From the NCBI GenBank assembly GCA_021790335.1, contig JAJYEE010000008.1, forward strand, positions 1 to 64,000: a stretch of DNA of 64,000 bases, in the 5' to 3' direction. This DNA comes from Pseudomonadota bacterium. GTDB lineage: Bacteria; Pseudomonadota; Gammaproteobacteria; Acidiferrobacterales; UBA6901. The notes under the pieces were generated by a model. It saw only the letters and a list, made by a program, of their open reading frames with translations, did no database searches and was not told the origin of the DNA. Position numbers and translations under genes: made by a program. Each line of letters begins with the position of its first letter. Position 1 is the first letter of the stretch. Shown here in pieces: positions 39,405-48,981 of the stretch.

Positions 39405-39956
39405 ATGAAATATTGCAGCGACTGCGGTGCCCCGGTGAACCTGAGGATTCCGCCCGGCGACAACCTTCCCCGCTACGTTTGCGAGCGTTGCTCGGCTATC
39501 CACTACCAAAACCCGAAACTGGTGGTCGGATGCATCCCCGAACGCGGCGACGAGATCCTGTTGTGCCGTCGCGCCATCAACCCGCGCCACGGGCTGTGGA
39601 CGCTGCCCGCCGGATTCATGGAAAACGGTGAAACCACCGCTGAAGCTGCGGCACGTGAGGCCAGGGAAGAGGCAAATGCGAACGTTGCCATCGGTTCGCT
39701 GTTCAGCTTGTTCAATTTGCCGCATATCAACCAGGTCTATCTGATATTCCACGGCCAGCTGCTCAACTCCGATTACGCACCAGGGACCGAGAGCCTCGAG
39801 GTGACGCTGTTTCATGAGGCGGACATCCCGTGGGACGAATTGGCCTTCCCCGCAATCCAGCGCACATTGCGCTATTACTACCAGGATCGCCGTAACGGAA
39901 AGTTGTCGCTTCATCTGGGCGACATCGCTTCATCGGCACCTTCTCCCGGCAAGTAG
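39405..39956 (+). CDS. Nudix hydrolase with N-terminal zinc ribbon
   Basis: MKYCSDCGAPV...YVCERC; Nudix box GETTAEAAAREAREEANAN. Confidence 0.9.
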   Translation: MKYCSDCGAPVNLRIPPGDNLPRYVCERCSAIHYQNPKLVVGCIPERGDEILLCRRAINPRHGLWTLPAGFMENGETTAEAAAREAREEANANVAIGSLFSLFNLPHINQVYLIFHGQLLNSDYAPGTESLEVTLFHEADIPWDELAFPAIQRTLRYYYQDRRNGKLSLHLGDIASSAPSPGK

Positions 39957-40375
39957 GACGGTCGGGCACGGAGTGTGTCAGCCCGCTGCCGGCATACGAA
40001 AGTGCATACTTCCTTACCTCACACCGCCCGTCTTTCCTGACTGGCGCCGCGGGATGGGCCGCAGAACCGGTTTTCACTGCAATCCGCCCGGGACACGGCT
40101 GGGGCCTTTTTCGCGAAGATCCGCCACGAACTCCACATTTTGGCAGACGCGTCCGGCGACACCGGAATCCGCAACCCTCCTCCGGGACATGCCGGCCAAT
40201 GTGCTGCCCCAATCCAGGGCGTTCCCGGGAAGTCCTTCCGGGGCCCTGGTGATGCGAGAAGGATGTCAATTTGGACTCTTCCGGATAAGATACGATTTTT
40301 ATAATACCGCCACAGAGAATCGGTTTTTCATCTTCAACGGGCAGGCTCTGTGGCCAACGCTAGGAGGAATGACAC

Positions 40376-40849
40376 ATGGCACGCGGCGTCAACAAGGTCA
40401 TACTGGTAGGCCATCTCGGCAAGGATCCGGAGGTCCGCTATTCCCCCAATGGCGGTGCGATCGCCAACATTACTTTGGCCACATCAGAATCATGGAAGGA
40501 CAAGGCCAGCGGCGAAAAGCAGGAACGGACCGAGTGGCACCGAGTGGTATTTTTCAACCGTCTGGCCGAAATCGCTGGTGAATACCTGAAGAAAGGCGCG
40601 CAAATCTACGTCGAAGGACGCCTGCAGACACGCAAATGGCAGGACAAGGAAGGCAAGGATCGCTATACCACGGAAATCGTCGCTGGCGAAATGCAGATGC
40701 TCGGATCGCGCGAAGGGCGCGGGGTGCCGGCAGATGCGGATATGGATCAGACCCCGATGGGGGAGACGCGCTCGCCTGCCGCGGCAGGCGGCCAGGCCGG
40801 CAAGGGCGGTGGCACGGCTAATGATTTCGACGACGACATTCCGTTCTAG
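40376..40849 (+). CDS. ssb: single-stranded DNA-binding protein
   Basis: [42 protein letters not shown]...DFDDDIPF. Confidence 0.96.
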   Translation: MARGVNKVILVGHLGKDPEVRYSPNGGAIANITLATSESWKDKASGEKQERTEWHRVVFFNRLAEIAGEYLKKGAQIYVEGRLQTRKWQDKEGKDRYTTEIVAGEMQMLGSREGRGVPADADMDQTPMGETRSPAAAGGQAGKGGGTANDFDDDIPF

Positions 40850-40878
40850 GATACGCCTCGCAGAAAGATGCAAATATG

Positions 40879-40911
40879 AACCCAGCAGGCCCCGTGTCTG
40901 CTGGGTTTTTT
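40879..40911 (+). terminator. Rho-independent terminator of ssb
   Basis: AACCCAGCAG gccccgtgt CTGCTGGGTTTTTT. Confidence 0.9.
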
Positions 40912-41921
40912 ACTGAACTATAGCCACGCCCAAGCTTGCTGGAAGTACTTTTCAGGCCATTATGACCTGCGCCGACAGCCGATTATGATGCTGCGCTCCA
41001 GGCACAAGTCCGCGGAACGGATGCACCCGGCACGCGCAGAGACAACTTGCCCGCATCTGCGCTTCCCCCAAGGCATCTCATTACCCCTGCAGCAGTCCGG
41101 ACATCGGACAGGACATGCATAGCGTATTGCTGATTGCAGGGAGATGATCGCCCGGCCGCGCAATGGCGTTGAACTGGGCAATCGCGTGACTATTGTTGCG
41201 CAAACGCCGCGATTACGTGGATGAAACCGGACATGCCCACACCGCGCGCTCGGGCGGCCAGTCACCGGGCCGCGCATCCCGATAAAGAGCCCGGACATTT
41301 CTGCAGGTCCGTGTTGGCATCCGCCGCTCGACCCTGCAGGCAATCGGGCCCCCATTCGCTCCGGAACTGCTGCCGCAGGCGCAGGACAAAGTTGCGCACT
41401 TCGGCTAGAGTTGGAACGGGAGATGAGCCCGGATTGCAGCCGGTTTCCGGGAAGAATCACCGCAGCGATCACATGATCTTGCGAAGGCCGGGAAAGCGCA
41501 TCGGTGGCGATCAACAGAACCAATTGTGGCAACCCCAAAAAAGTGACTTCGCCACCGGCAGTTCCGTGTCTTTATCCACGGGCAGTCTGGGCGGCCGAGA
41601 GCATGCCTGAACCTTGCTGTCGCCTTGCCGGCTGCACGAACCCGTTTTGCCGGACCCACGCGAGTGCACAACGATCCGGAAGACCATCGGAAGATAAAAT
41701 GCGTTACGCCCCGAAGGCCCTGCGCTGCACGCCGCTTCCCGGGGCGAGTCGGGTCGCGACAGCTGTGGGAATTCATGCTCCAAGGCTCTGGGCCCTGCTG
41801 CGTGAGCGATGGTTGCGGAAGGAACCCTATGACCGATCGGCAACATTTCCGCTGCCCATCCCGCCCCTGCGGACCTTTCCGCCAGGCAGATGGCTGGCGG
41901 AAATTACCGGATAGAGCCGGC

Positions 41922-43223
41922 GTGTCAGGAAAAAGGAAGCTGTTGCGGACCGTGATCGTGGTGACGCTCGTCCTCATGACGGGCGGTGCGGCGATCGGAA
42001 AAACCGGTCTGCCAGGACATCCCGTGTACCGTCGGCCGGCCGCGGACGGGCCGATCGCCCGTTTCCTCGCCCAGCACTGGGTCTACCCCCAGCCGCCCGA
42101 AGGCAATCCGCCGAAGGGGTATTCGCCCCTCGAGGCGTCCCTCTCCCCGCAGGCCTGCGGGCAGTGCCATCGCCAGCAGTACGAGGACTGGCGCACGAGC
42201 CTGCACAGCAAAACGGTGGGTCCGGGCCTGCTGTGGCAGTTCCCGCTCATGGACCAGCAGTCGGCCAACCGGTGTATGCGCTGTCACGCCCCGCTCGCCG
42301 AGCAGAAGGCGCTCGCGGCGCTGGAATTCCACTGGCCGGATGCCCCCTCAACCCCTCGGCCGGCCTATGTGGGGCCGCTCCTCTTTCACCAGGGCCTGGT
42401 CTGCGCCGCCTGCCATGTCCGCTACCATCACCGCTTCGGGCCGCCCCCGCGCCCCGGCATGCCACCCGGCAATACCCCGGGGCTGCCGCACGGGGGCTTT
42501 ACCGCCAGTGCTGCCTTTCAGCACAGCCGCTTCTGCGCGACCTGCCACCAGTCCCCGCCCGGCGCCCGGCGCCTCGATGGCAAGCCGTTCGAGAACACCT
42601 ACGCCGAGTGGCGCGCAAGCCGCTTTGCCCGCGAGGGCGTCACCTGCCAGTCCTGCCATATGCCACACCGCCGCCATCTGTGGCGGGGTATTCATGATCC
42701 GGCGATGGTGCGCAGCGGCCTCAGGATTGCTCTCAGAGTAACCCGTGTAAGCAGAACCGCCGTGGACGCCCGTGCGGTCATACGCAGCGTGGCAATCGGT
42801 CACGACTTTCCCACCTATATCGTGCCCAAGGTGTACGTGACGCTGTATGCGGTGGGCCCGGGCGGCCGCGATGTCCGCGAAATCGCGCGACATGTCATAG
42901 GTCGGAGCGTCAATCTCCGCCTGACCCACGAGTATTTCGACACACGCATCCCTCCCGGCGGGAAAAGCGTGCTGGCCACCCGCCTCGAGCTGGGTCCGCC
43001 CCGACCCACGACGATAGAGCTGCGCATTGATGTCGCACCGGGGGCACACTATGCGCGTCTGTTCCAGCATGAACTCAGGCACAGGAGACCTGGCGACAGG
43101 GCCACGGCGGCAATGCTGCGCCTGGCGCTCGCCGAGACCCGCGCCACCCGCTATCGGCTGATTCGTCTCACTGTTCCCATACCGTCCGAAACGGGCAATT
43201 CCCGGCGAGCAGCTGCAAATTGA
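41922..43223 (+). CDS. secreted pentaheme c-type cytochrome
   Basis: Signal peptide (GTG start) and five CXXCH motifs: CGQCH, CMRCH, CAACH, CATCH, CQSCH. Confidence 0.8.
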   Translation: MSGKRKLLRTVIVVTLVLMTGGAAIGKTGLPGHPVYRRPAADGPIARFLAQHWVYPQPPEGNPPKGYSPLEASLSPQACGQCHRQQYEDWRTSLHSKTVGPGLLWQFPLMDQQSANRCMRCHAPLAEQKALAALEFHWPDAPSTPRPAYVGPLLFHQGLVCAACHVRYHHRFGPPPRPGMPPGNTPGLPHGGFTASAAFQHSRFCATCHQSPPGARRLDGKPFENTYAEWRASRFAREGVTCQSCHMPHRRHLWRGIHDPAMVRSGLRIALRVTRVSRTAVDARAVIRSVAIGHDFPTYIVPKVYVTLYAVGPGGRDVREIARHVIGRSVNLRLTHEYFDTRIPPGGKSVLATRLELGPPRPTTIELRIDVAPGAHYARLFQHELRHRRPGDRATAAMLRLALAETRATRYRLIRLTVPIPSETGNSRRAAAN

Positions 43224-43328
43224 AAGCCAAGCTGCAGCGGAACCATCAAGAAACAACTAAATGCAACGCCGGACTCCTTCGCTCCCGTATAACTGCCTGT
43301 TTTTGCGTAATCTCCCGACTGGCATGCA

Positions 43329-44169
43329 ATGTGCCTGCAAGGCTCACGGGACACTCATTTAGCGCACCTGGACCGCTCGCTGTTGCTCGCCTACAGCCCA
43401 TTCGTCCACAGCCGCGATACCGGCGTGGCGATGTGGGGCAAGCTCCGTCATGCCATGCAACAGTACCACGTCATGATTTCAAACGGCCGGCAGGGACTCG
43501 GCACCCCGAAGAGCGAGCCGATGGTGACAGGCCGTATAACGGCGAGCTTTGTTGGCCCCGGGTACGGCTACGGGCACGAAAGCACCTACCTTGGCACCAT
43601 GAAGGTCCCGACGATCGGCGCGTCCTACCAGTACCAGCCGCACGTCGTCTGAGACAGCTACACGGCGCAGACCGACCGCAAGAACCACGAGACATGGACC
43701 ACGGACATCTTCTACGAGTACCCGTTCGGCAGCGGACCCCATTGCTGCTTCGTCTGCATGCATGCACTGCATCACGGGAAACGCCGTCAACAGTTCAATC
43801 CGGACCCGAACCTGCCGATCGACGCGCAGCTGCAGAGCCACTACGTCACGGGGGATATCTCATGCCCAGGAAAGTCGGCATCGGACGGCTGCAGTTCTTC
43901 CTGCGCTATGAGAATCCGAAATGCAACCCGACAGCCGGTTACGGCAACCAGCAGTGGAAGGGCGGGGCTTGAATTATTACTTCAGCGGCAAGCAGAAGAT
44001 CACGCGGAATCCGGAGCCGTGTTCCAGTCTGGAATTCGCCGCGCGACCGGCTGGGAAGGGAACCATGACTTCGGCCTTCGGACATATGCCTGCGGCAAAC
44101 CGCAGTGCCCCAGTATGCCGACGGCCCGAATACTGCCGCCGTGCCAGCCGATCCGCCGAAGAAAAATTA
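43329..44169 (+). pseudogene. decayed porin-like outer-membrane protein
   Basis: Conserved segments in shifting frames: IGASYQYQPHVV*, MPRKVGIGRLQFFLRYENPK...GNQQWKGG, LNYYFSGKQKITRNPE. Confidence 0.6.
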
Positions 44170-44188
44170 GCAGTTTGTCTTCAAGACA

Positions 44189-44220
44189 AGTGGCGCCGTG
44201 CATGAATGCACGGCGCCACT
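44189..44220. terminator. 15-bp perfect-stem hairpin downstream of the minus-strand gene
   Basis: AGTGGCGCCGTGCAT GA ATGCACGGCGCCACT. Confidence 0.5.
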
Positions 44221-44240
44221 GGAATATACGACTGCAATTC

Positions 44241-44579
44241 CTACTTTACGTCCAGCGCCTTGAGCGTGGCCTTGTTGGCATACCCGGTCGCCTTGAGACC
44301 ATGCTTAGACTGAAACTTCTTCAATGCCGCACGCGTATCCTTGCCCATCATGCCGTCCACCTTAAGCTTGGCGCCGGCCTTGTTCAGTGCTTCCTGGATG
44401 GCCTTCACGTGCGCGCTCGCTGCGACGCGCTTGTGAGCCATGCTCTTCTTCATCGTTGCCTTCTGCGCCGAGCACGGATTAGCCGGCATCTTGGCTAAGG
44501 CGGCAACTGGGACTACGGCGACACCCGTGATCAACATGGCGGCAGCGCCGATTAATGTCGTGCGTACAAATTTCTTCAT
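44241..44579 (-). CDS. secreted peptidoglycan-binding-domain protein
   Basis: HVKAIQEALNKAGAKLKVDGMMGKDTRAALKKFQSKHGLKATG. Confidence 0.85.
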   Translation of the reverse strand: MKKFVRTTLIGAAAMLITGVAVVPVAALAKMPANPCSAQKATMKKSMAHKRVAASAHVKAIQEALNKAGAKLKVDGMMGKDTRAALKKFQSKHGLKATGYANKATLKALDVK

Positions 44580-44899
44580 GGTAGCTCCCCTAGATAAAAT
44601 GGTGACTTACGTTCCCTTCGCTTCGCCACTGCGGTGCATATACCACGGCCACTGGTTCGTCCGGCGGCGAGAAGGCCGTGTCATTATACTTCAAGGTTGA
44701 TTTCCGCAATACGTCCAGAAAAACATTCTGCCGCAACGGTCCCGACCACGGTGCGGTGTTAGATCATATCTAACCAGACGGGGTACCATTGCCCCCGGGA
44801 CTGCGGTTGGAAAAAAGGGGTATCTGGATTTGAGTGTGTTTGGAGGTCCGCAGCCGTCTGCCTTCCAGTAGCTGGATAGCGTGTCCATGCCGGCTCCAT

Positions 44900-45019
44900 A
44901 GTTCTTCGTCGGTTCTGGCAGCTCGTGTCGGTAGCAGGTGCCCACCGACGAACCGCGCGCAACAATGCCGGGTTGATTGGGACGGCTGTTAGACTTCCGG
45001 AAATGGCAAGGATTTTCAA
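44900..45019 (-). pseudogene. NADPH-dependent FMN reductase N-terminal fragment
   Basis: LKILAISGSLTAVPINPALLRAVRRWAPATD, then homology appears lost. Confidence 0.5.
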
Positions 45020-45179
45020 TGCTTTCCCTCTAACCCCGCTGGCTTCCCTATGGCAGCGAGATCCGACCATTGGCCCATCGAAAAATCCTGGATGTTGCGC
45101 ACGAACTTCGGAAACCAAGACCGCCTCCCGTAGTCGCTCGCAACAGGCGGGGAAGTGCACAAGATGCGCGTTACCGCGA

Positions 45180-45782
45180 AATGAGCACTTCATTGAATTG
45201 AATGACCGGCTCTATGTCTGTGTAGTTTGGCATGTCGCCTTGAAGCACTTCCGCGTTAGGCATGAAGGCATCCAGGAAGCTTTCGACAGACGATTGTGCG
45301 CCGGCCCCTCGTGATGCGCGACAGGACATCCAAGTCTCTCTCGCGCACTCGGTTAGAGCCGGCGCAACTTATTGTGCCTTCGCCTCCGGCTACGGCACGC
45401 CGCGGCCGCCCTGCGGTCGAGCCGCGCGCGCTTTCGGCGCGCGCGAAACGCTCGCCCTGGCAACGGCTGGACGGCGTTTCGGGTGTCCTTGCAGGCGGCC
45501 TTCGGCCACCCGCCCGGACCCTACGCCTTCCGCGGACTACTCGCCTCGGCGCTTCGCGCCTTCCCATAGCTCGCAGCGGCTGAAGCTGAAGTGGCACATG
45601 GCGACGTATGCCGGTTCTGACCCAGGGACCGCGCCGCCGATACCACGCTCAACAGATACTCCTTTGAAGCCAGGATGAGCGCTCAAGAGCTTGATGGACA
45701 TGGGCATGTGAGTTTCAACATAGTATGAAACATCAAACCGAGAACCCTTGTCGTTCGGGTAAAGGATACTAATTCTGATCAT
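45180..45782 (-). pseudogene. EthD-family gene interrupted by an insertion
   Basis: N-part MIRISILYPNDKGSRFDVSYYVETHMPMSIKLLSAHPGFKGVSVERGIGGAVPGSEPAYVAMCHFSF; C-part SSVESFLDAFMPNAEVLQGDMPNYTDIEPVIQFNEVLI, separated by about 288 bp. Confidence 0.75.
45294..45581. mobile_element. 288-bp GC-rich, hairpin-dense insertion in the EthD-family gene
   Basis: Splits continuous EthD homology; contains GCGCGCGC/GCGCGCGC, GGCGC/GCGCC and GCGCCGGC-type inverted repeats. Confidence 0.55.
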
Positions 45783-46471
45783 TGATGTCTCACGGGTCCT
45801 GGCGGAATAAAATAGGTAAAGACGAAACCGGAGAGGTCCAATAGTGAGCCGCTCAGGACCCCATGTCGTTTAGTGTGGATTGCAACTGGCACCATCCGCT
45901 GCCTGCTAAATGGTTTCGGACGGTATGCGATCTGGTGAAGTTTGGTCGAAGGCCAATCGTCGACCATTCAACAGACGAAGTTCTTGCTCTTGCCGACCGG
46001 AACTCTTGGCTGCGCGATCGCTGCGCGATCGCTGCACGTACGATGATGTACCGACATTGAAATCCGGTTTCACTCTAACACAACTCAAGCCTATAGAACA
46101 ATAACAAACTTCGGTTTTACTCAGAGATGAACGAGGCCGATTTTGGTGTCTGAAACACGGCCAAATCCGCATGCTCGAAAAACCACGGGACGGAACCGGA
46201 CAGCCCTCCGCAGGCATCCAACGATGAACCAGCTGGCCCTGATTTCCGGCGACACAATTCGCAATTATGACCGCCACAACTATTTTATCTAACATCGCTC
46301 ATGGTGAGCGAGTAAGATTCTGCAAGTTTTCACAATTATCTCCGGGCCTGATGCCCCGCCCTGGCTACCCCAGGATCCGCCGACCTGGCACCATCAGCGT
46401 GATTGCCCCGGCATCTTCAAACACTGGCGGGGCACGAACAGGACATCGGATCAGATGAGAAACCTGGCTCC

Positions 46472-47734
46472 TCAGCAGAATCTGTGGGCGAACACCGGTT
46501 CCGGTAACGCGCCAAGCTTGTGATACAACATGACTTTTATCGCGTTGGCGGTGCGAAAGCCGTAACTATTTCTGATACTCGCTTTGAGGCGGTTGTTTAA
46601 TCCCTCAACGGCACCCAAGGAGATTTGTTCTCGGGCTTCAAACCAATTCATGATAAGGGGCTTGTGGGCGCGCAGCATGCGGGCGATGCGCTTCATCGGT
46701 TCCAGGCGCGAGCGCATCGCCTTCGTGCACCACTGGAGCATGAACTTCTCGGCCCAGGCGCTCGAGCGGTACTCCCAGAAGAACCGGAACTCCTCCTTCA
46801 GCAGGTAGGCACGGATCGTCTTCAGGTTACAGGCGAGCAGGTCCTTCAGTTTCAGCGACTGCGTGTCGGTTAAATTCTCCGGCCTTTTCAGCAGACACCA
46901 GCGCGAATGGGTGAGGACGGTCTTCACGCCCCGGCGCTTGGCAATGGAGCGCGTCTCCGTGGCGCGAATCTTATCGAGTGCCTGGTTCATCTTGGCGGCA
47001 ATGTGGTAGCGGTCGAGGATGTTCCGGGCGTTCGGGGCGCAGCGCTCGATGACGTTCAGATACGGTTTCCACATATCCGAGCAGATGAACTGAATCAGGG
47101 CGGAGCGTTCTTTGCCCAACCACACGAAGAACTCTCGAAGACTTTGCTCTTTTCGCTCCTCGGTGATGTAGAGCAGCCGTTTGGCCCCTTCGTTGATCTG
47201 GTAGACGAGCGTTAAGAACTTGCCCTTCTGCCAGTGGATCTCATCGACCCCGGCGGCGGTGAGGCCGGTCAAATCGACCCGGGCCCGCCCCCGGTCCACC
47301 GCCATCTCGACCGAGCGATACACCGCTTCCCAACTGGTTTGAAAGGCACGCGCGGTCTCCTGCCAACTTAAGCGTTTCGCCCAATGGGCGAGAAACCAGG
47401 CAAAGCTTTTAGTGAGCGGGCGCTTGCCGAGCGCCCACGGCAGGTGCTCGACATGGATGCCGCAACGGGGGCACTGAAGCCTGCGCGGGGCGTAGCGGAA
47501 GGTGACGGCCATGCCCCACAGCGGCACGAATTGGAAGTCGCGCGCGGGCTGTTGATCGTAGCCGGGGGTCGGGCGCTCGCAGTGCCCGCAGCGACCCCGT
47601 GAACCGCACCGGGGGCGCAGGCAGATCGTGAGCACGGCGCCGCCATGGCCGCTGTTGTCGAGGCGGCTTGATTCGTATACAAATCCCTTCCAAGGCTCGA
47701 CATGGTTGAGGAGCGTCTTCAGCGTCACATGCAT
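46472..47734 (-). CDS. ISL3-family transposase
   Basis: GVDEIHWQKGKFLTLVYQI...VEGLNNRLKASIRNSYGFR DDE-type; N-terminal zinc fingers. Confidence 0.9.
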   Translation of the reverse strand: MHVTLKTLLNHVEPWKGFVYESSRLDNSGHGGAVLTICLRPRCGSRGRCGHCERPTPGYDQQPARDFQFVPLWGMAVTFRYAPRRLQCPRCGIHVEHLPWALGKRPLTKSFAWFLAHWAKRLSWQETARAFQTSWEAVYRSVEMAVDRGRARVDLTGLTAAGVDEIHWQKGKFLTLVYQINEGAKRLLYITEERKEQSLREFFVWLGKERSALIQFICSDMWKPYLNVIERCAPNARNILDRYHIAAKMNQALDKIRATETRSIAKRRGVKTVLTHSRWCLLKRPENLTDTQSLKLKDLLACNLKTIRAYLLKEEFRFFWEYRSSAWAEKFMLQWCTKAMRSRLEPMKRIARMLRAHKPLIMNWFEAREQISLGAVEGLNNRLKASIRNSYGFRTANAIKVMLYHKLGALPEPVFAHRFC

Positions 47735-47751
47735 CGGGTATTGTTCTTGGA

Positions 47752-48045
47752 GTGTCGATGAAAATCGCCAGCCTACCGAATCTCTTCGCGCGTTTCACGC
47801 GCGGGGCGACGCCGCCATCCAGCCGTGCCTGCGAGCAGTGCGGTGCCACCTCCTTGAAGCGCTACCTTGCCACGTACCCGGTTCACTTGACCGGCAAACT
47901 GAAGGGCCGGCGTGTCGATGTCTACCGTGTGGAGCTTGATCGCTGCCGCGCTTGCGGGTACTTGATGCCTACTCCCGAGGGCCAAGCGAAGGTGAAGCGC
48001 TGTGTGAAGATCGGCAAACGCGTCATCCTGAAGAGTATGGGTTAG
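47752..48045 (+). CDS. IS passenger: zinc-ribbon (YgiT-like) protein
   Basis: CEQCGATSLKRYLATYPVHLTGKLKGRRVDVYRVELDRCRACGYLMPTPEG; divergent from transposase, inside the TIRs. Confidence 0.7.
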   Translation: MSMKIASLPNLFARFTRGATPPSSRACEQCGATSLKRYLATYPVHLTGKLKGRRVDVYRVELDRCRACGYLMPTPEGQAKVKRCVKIGKRVILKSMG

Positions 48046-48110
48046 CGTAGCGCTATGCGAGGACCCACAGATTGTGCGGAAGAGCCGGAAACCTTACAGG
48101 AGAAGAATTG

Positions 48111-48626
48111 ATGCTCAAGAAGCGTTTCATCTTTGCCGTTTTGGCCACTGTAGCCGTCCTGGCGTCAGGCATGGCGCGCGCAGACAACAAGGCGCCCTAC
48201 CCGGGTACCGTCACTATTCATACGCGCTATTCTTTCAACACGCTGGTGAAGCGTGTCAAACAGTCCATCGCCGCTCACCACATGGCGCTGGTCGCGGAAG
48301 CCAGTGCCAGCCGCGGCGCAGCCGCACGCGGAATCATCATTCCGGGCAATGCGGTGCTAATGGTGTTTCGCAACGATTATGCCGTGCGCATGCTGAGGGC
48401 CAGCGTCCCGGCCGGCATCGAGGCACCATTGCGCATTTACCTGACGGAAAACGCCGACGGCACCGCGGACCTGACGTATCGGAAGCCGAGTGCGGTATTC
48501 GCGCCCTATCGCAATGCAGCACTCAACGCCATGGCGGTCAGCCTGGACACGATCTTCGCAGGAATCGCGGATTCCGCAGCCGGGAAACAGGCCGGGGTTT
48601 TGCAACACGCCGGCGGGCATGGTTAG
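48111..48626 (+). CDS. secreted DUF302-domain protein
   Basis: Signal peptide; TVTIHTRYSFNTLVKRVKQSIAAHHMALVAEASAS...GNAVLMVFRNDYAVRMLRA. Confidence 0.75.
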   Translation: MLKKRFIFAVLATVAVLASGMARADNKAPYPGTVTIHTRYSFNTLVKRVKQSIAAHHMALVAEASASRGAAARGIIIPGNAVLMVFRNDYAVRMLRASVPAGIEAPLRIYLTENADGTADLTYRKPSAVFAPYRNAALNAMAVSLDTIFAGIADSAAGKQAGVLQHAGGHG

Positions 48627-48842
48627 CTGGGCAGGCACCGTACCGGCCTTGATCCGGCCCGGGCAGCCAGACGACCAGCCTGCGATGCCCGCTTTCGGAA
48701 GTGGTGATGTCGCCCGGCATGCACGCGACGGTCGCCCTTCTTCCGGCGCCTGCCATGGCTGTACCCGTTCTGCGATCAACTCCGCAGGAATCCTCCAATT
48801 CGCACTGACCGCCAGCCGGCGGAACAGTCTGTCGCGAAATGC

Positions 48843-48876
48843 AAAAAAAGAGGCCAGCGGCGCAATGCCGCTGGCC
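48843..48876 (-). terminator. hairpin terminator, T-run on minus strand
   Basis: GGCCAGCGGC gcaat GCCGCTGGCC, with an A-run on the + strand 5' side. Confidence 0.65.
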
Positions 48877-48981
48877 GTATTCGCCGGAATGACGGGTCCC
48901 GCCTTCCCCCGGCAAACCCGGACTATGGGGGAATGGCACTTTGGAATATATTAATACGTTACACTGCGACCTCAAATTGCT

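Larger units (their letters stand above)
46466..48086 (-). mobile_element. ISL3-family insertion sequence, complete (about 1621 bp)
   Basis: TIRs GGCTCCTCAGCAGAATCTGTGGG / GGCTCTTCCGCACAATCTGTGGG (20/23); flanks AGAAACCT / GGAAACCT (7/8 target duplication). Confidence 0.88.

Noticed and set aside
46005-46040. Short GCGATCGCTGC tandem repeats
   Set aside because: Only two copies; too little to support a functional element.
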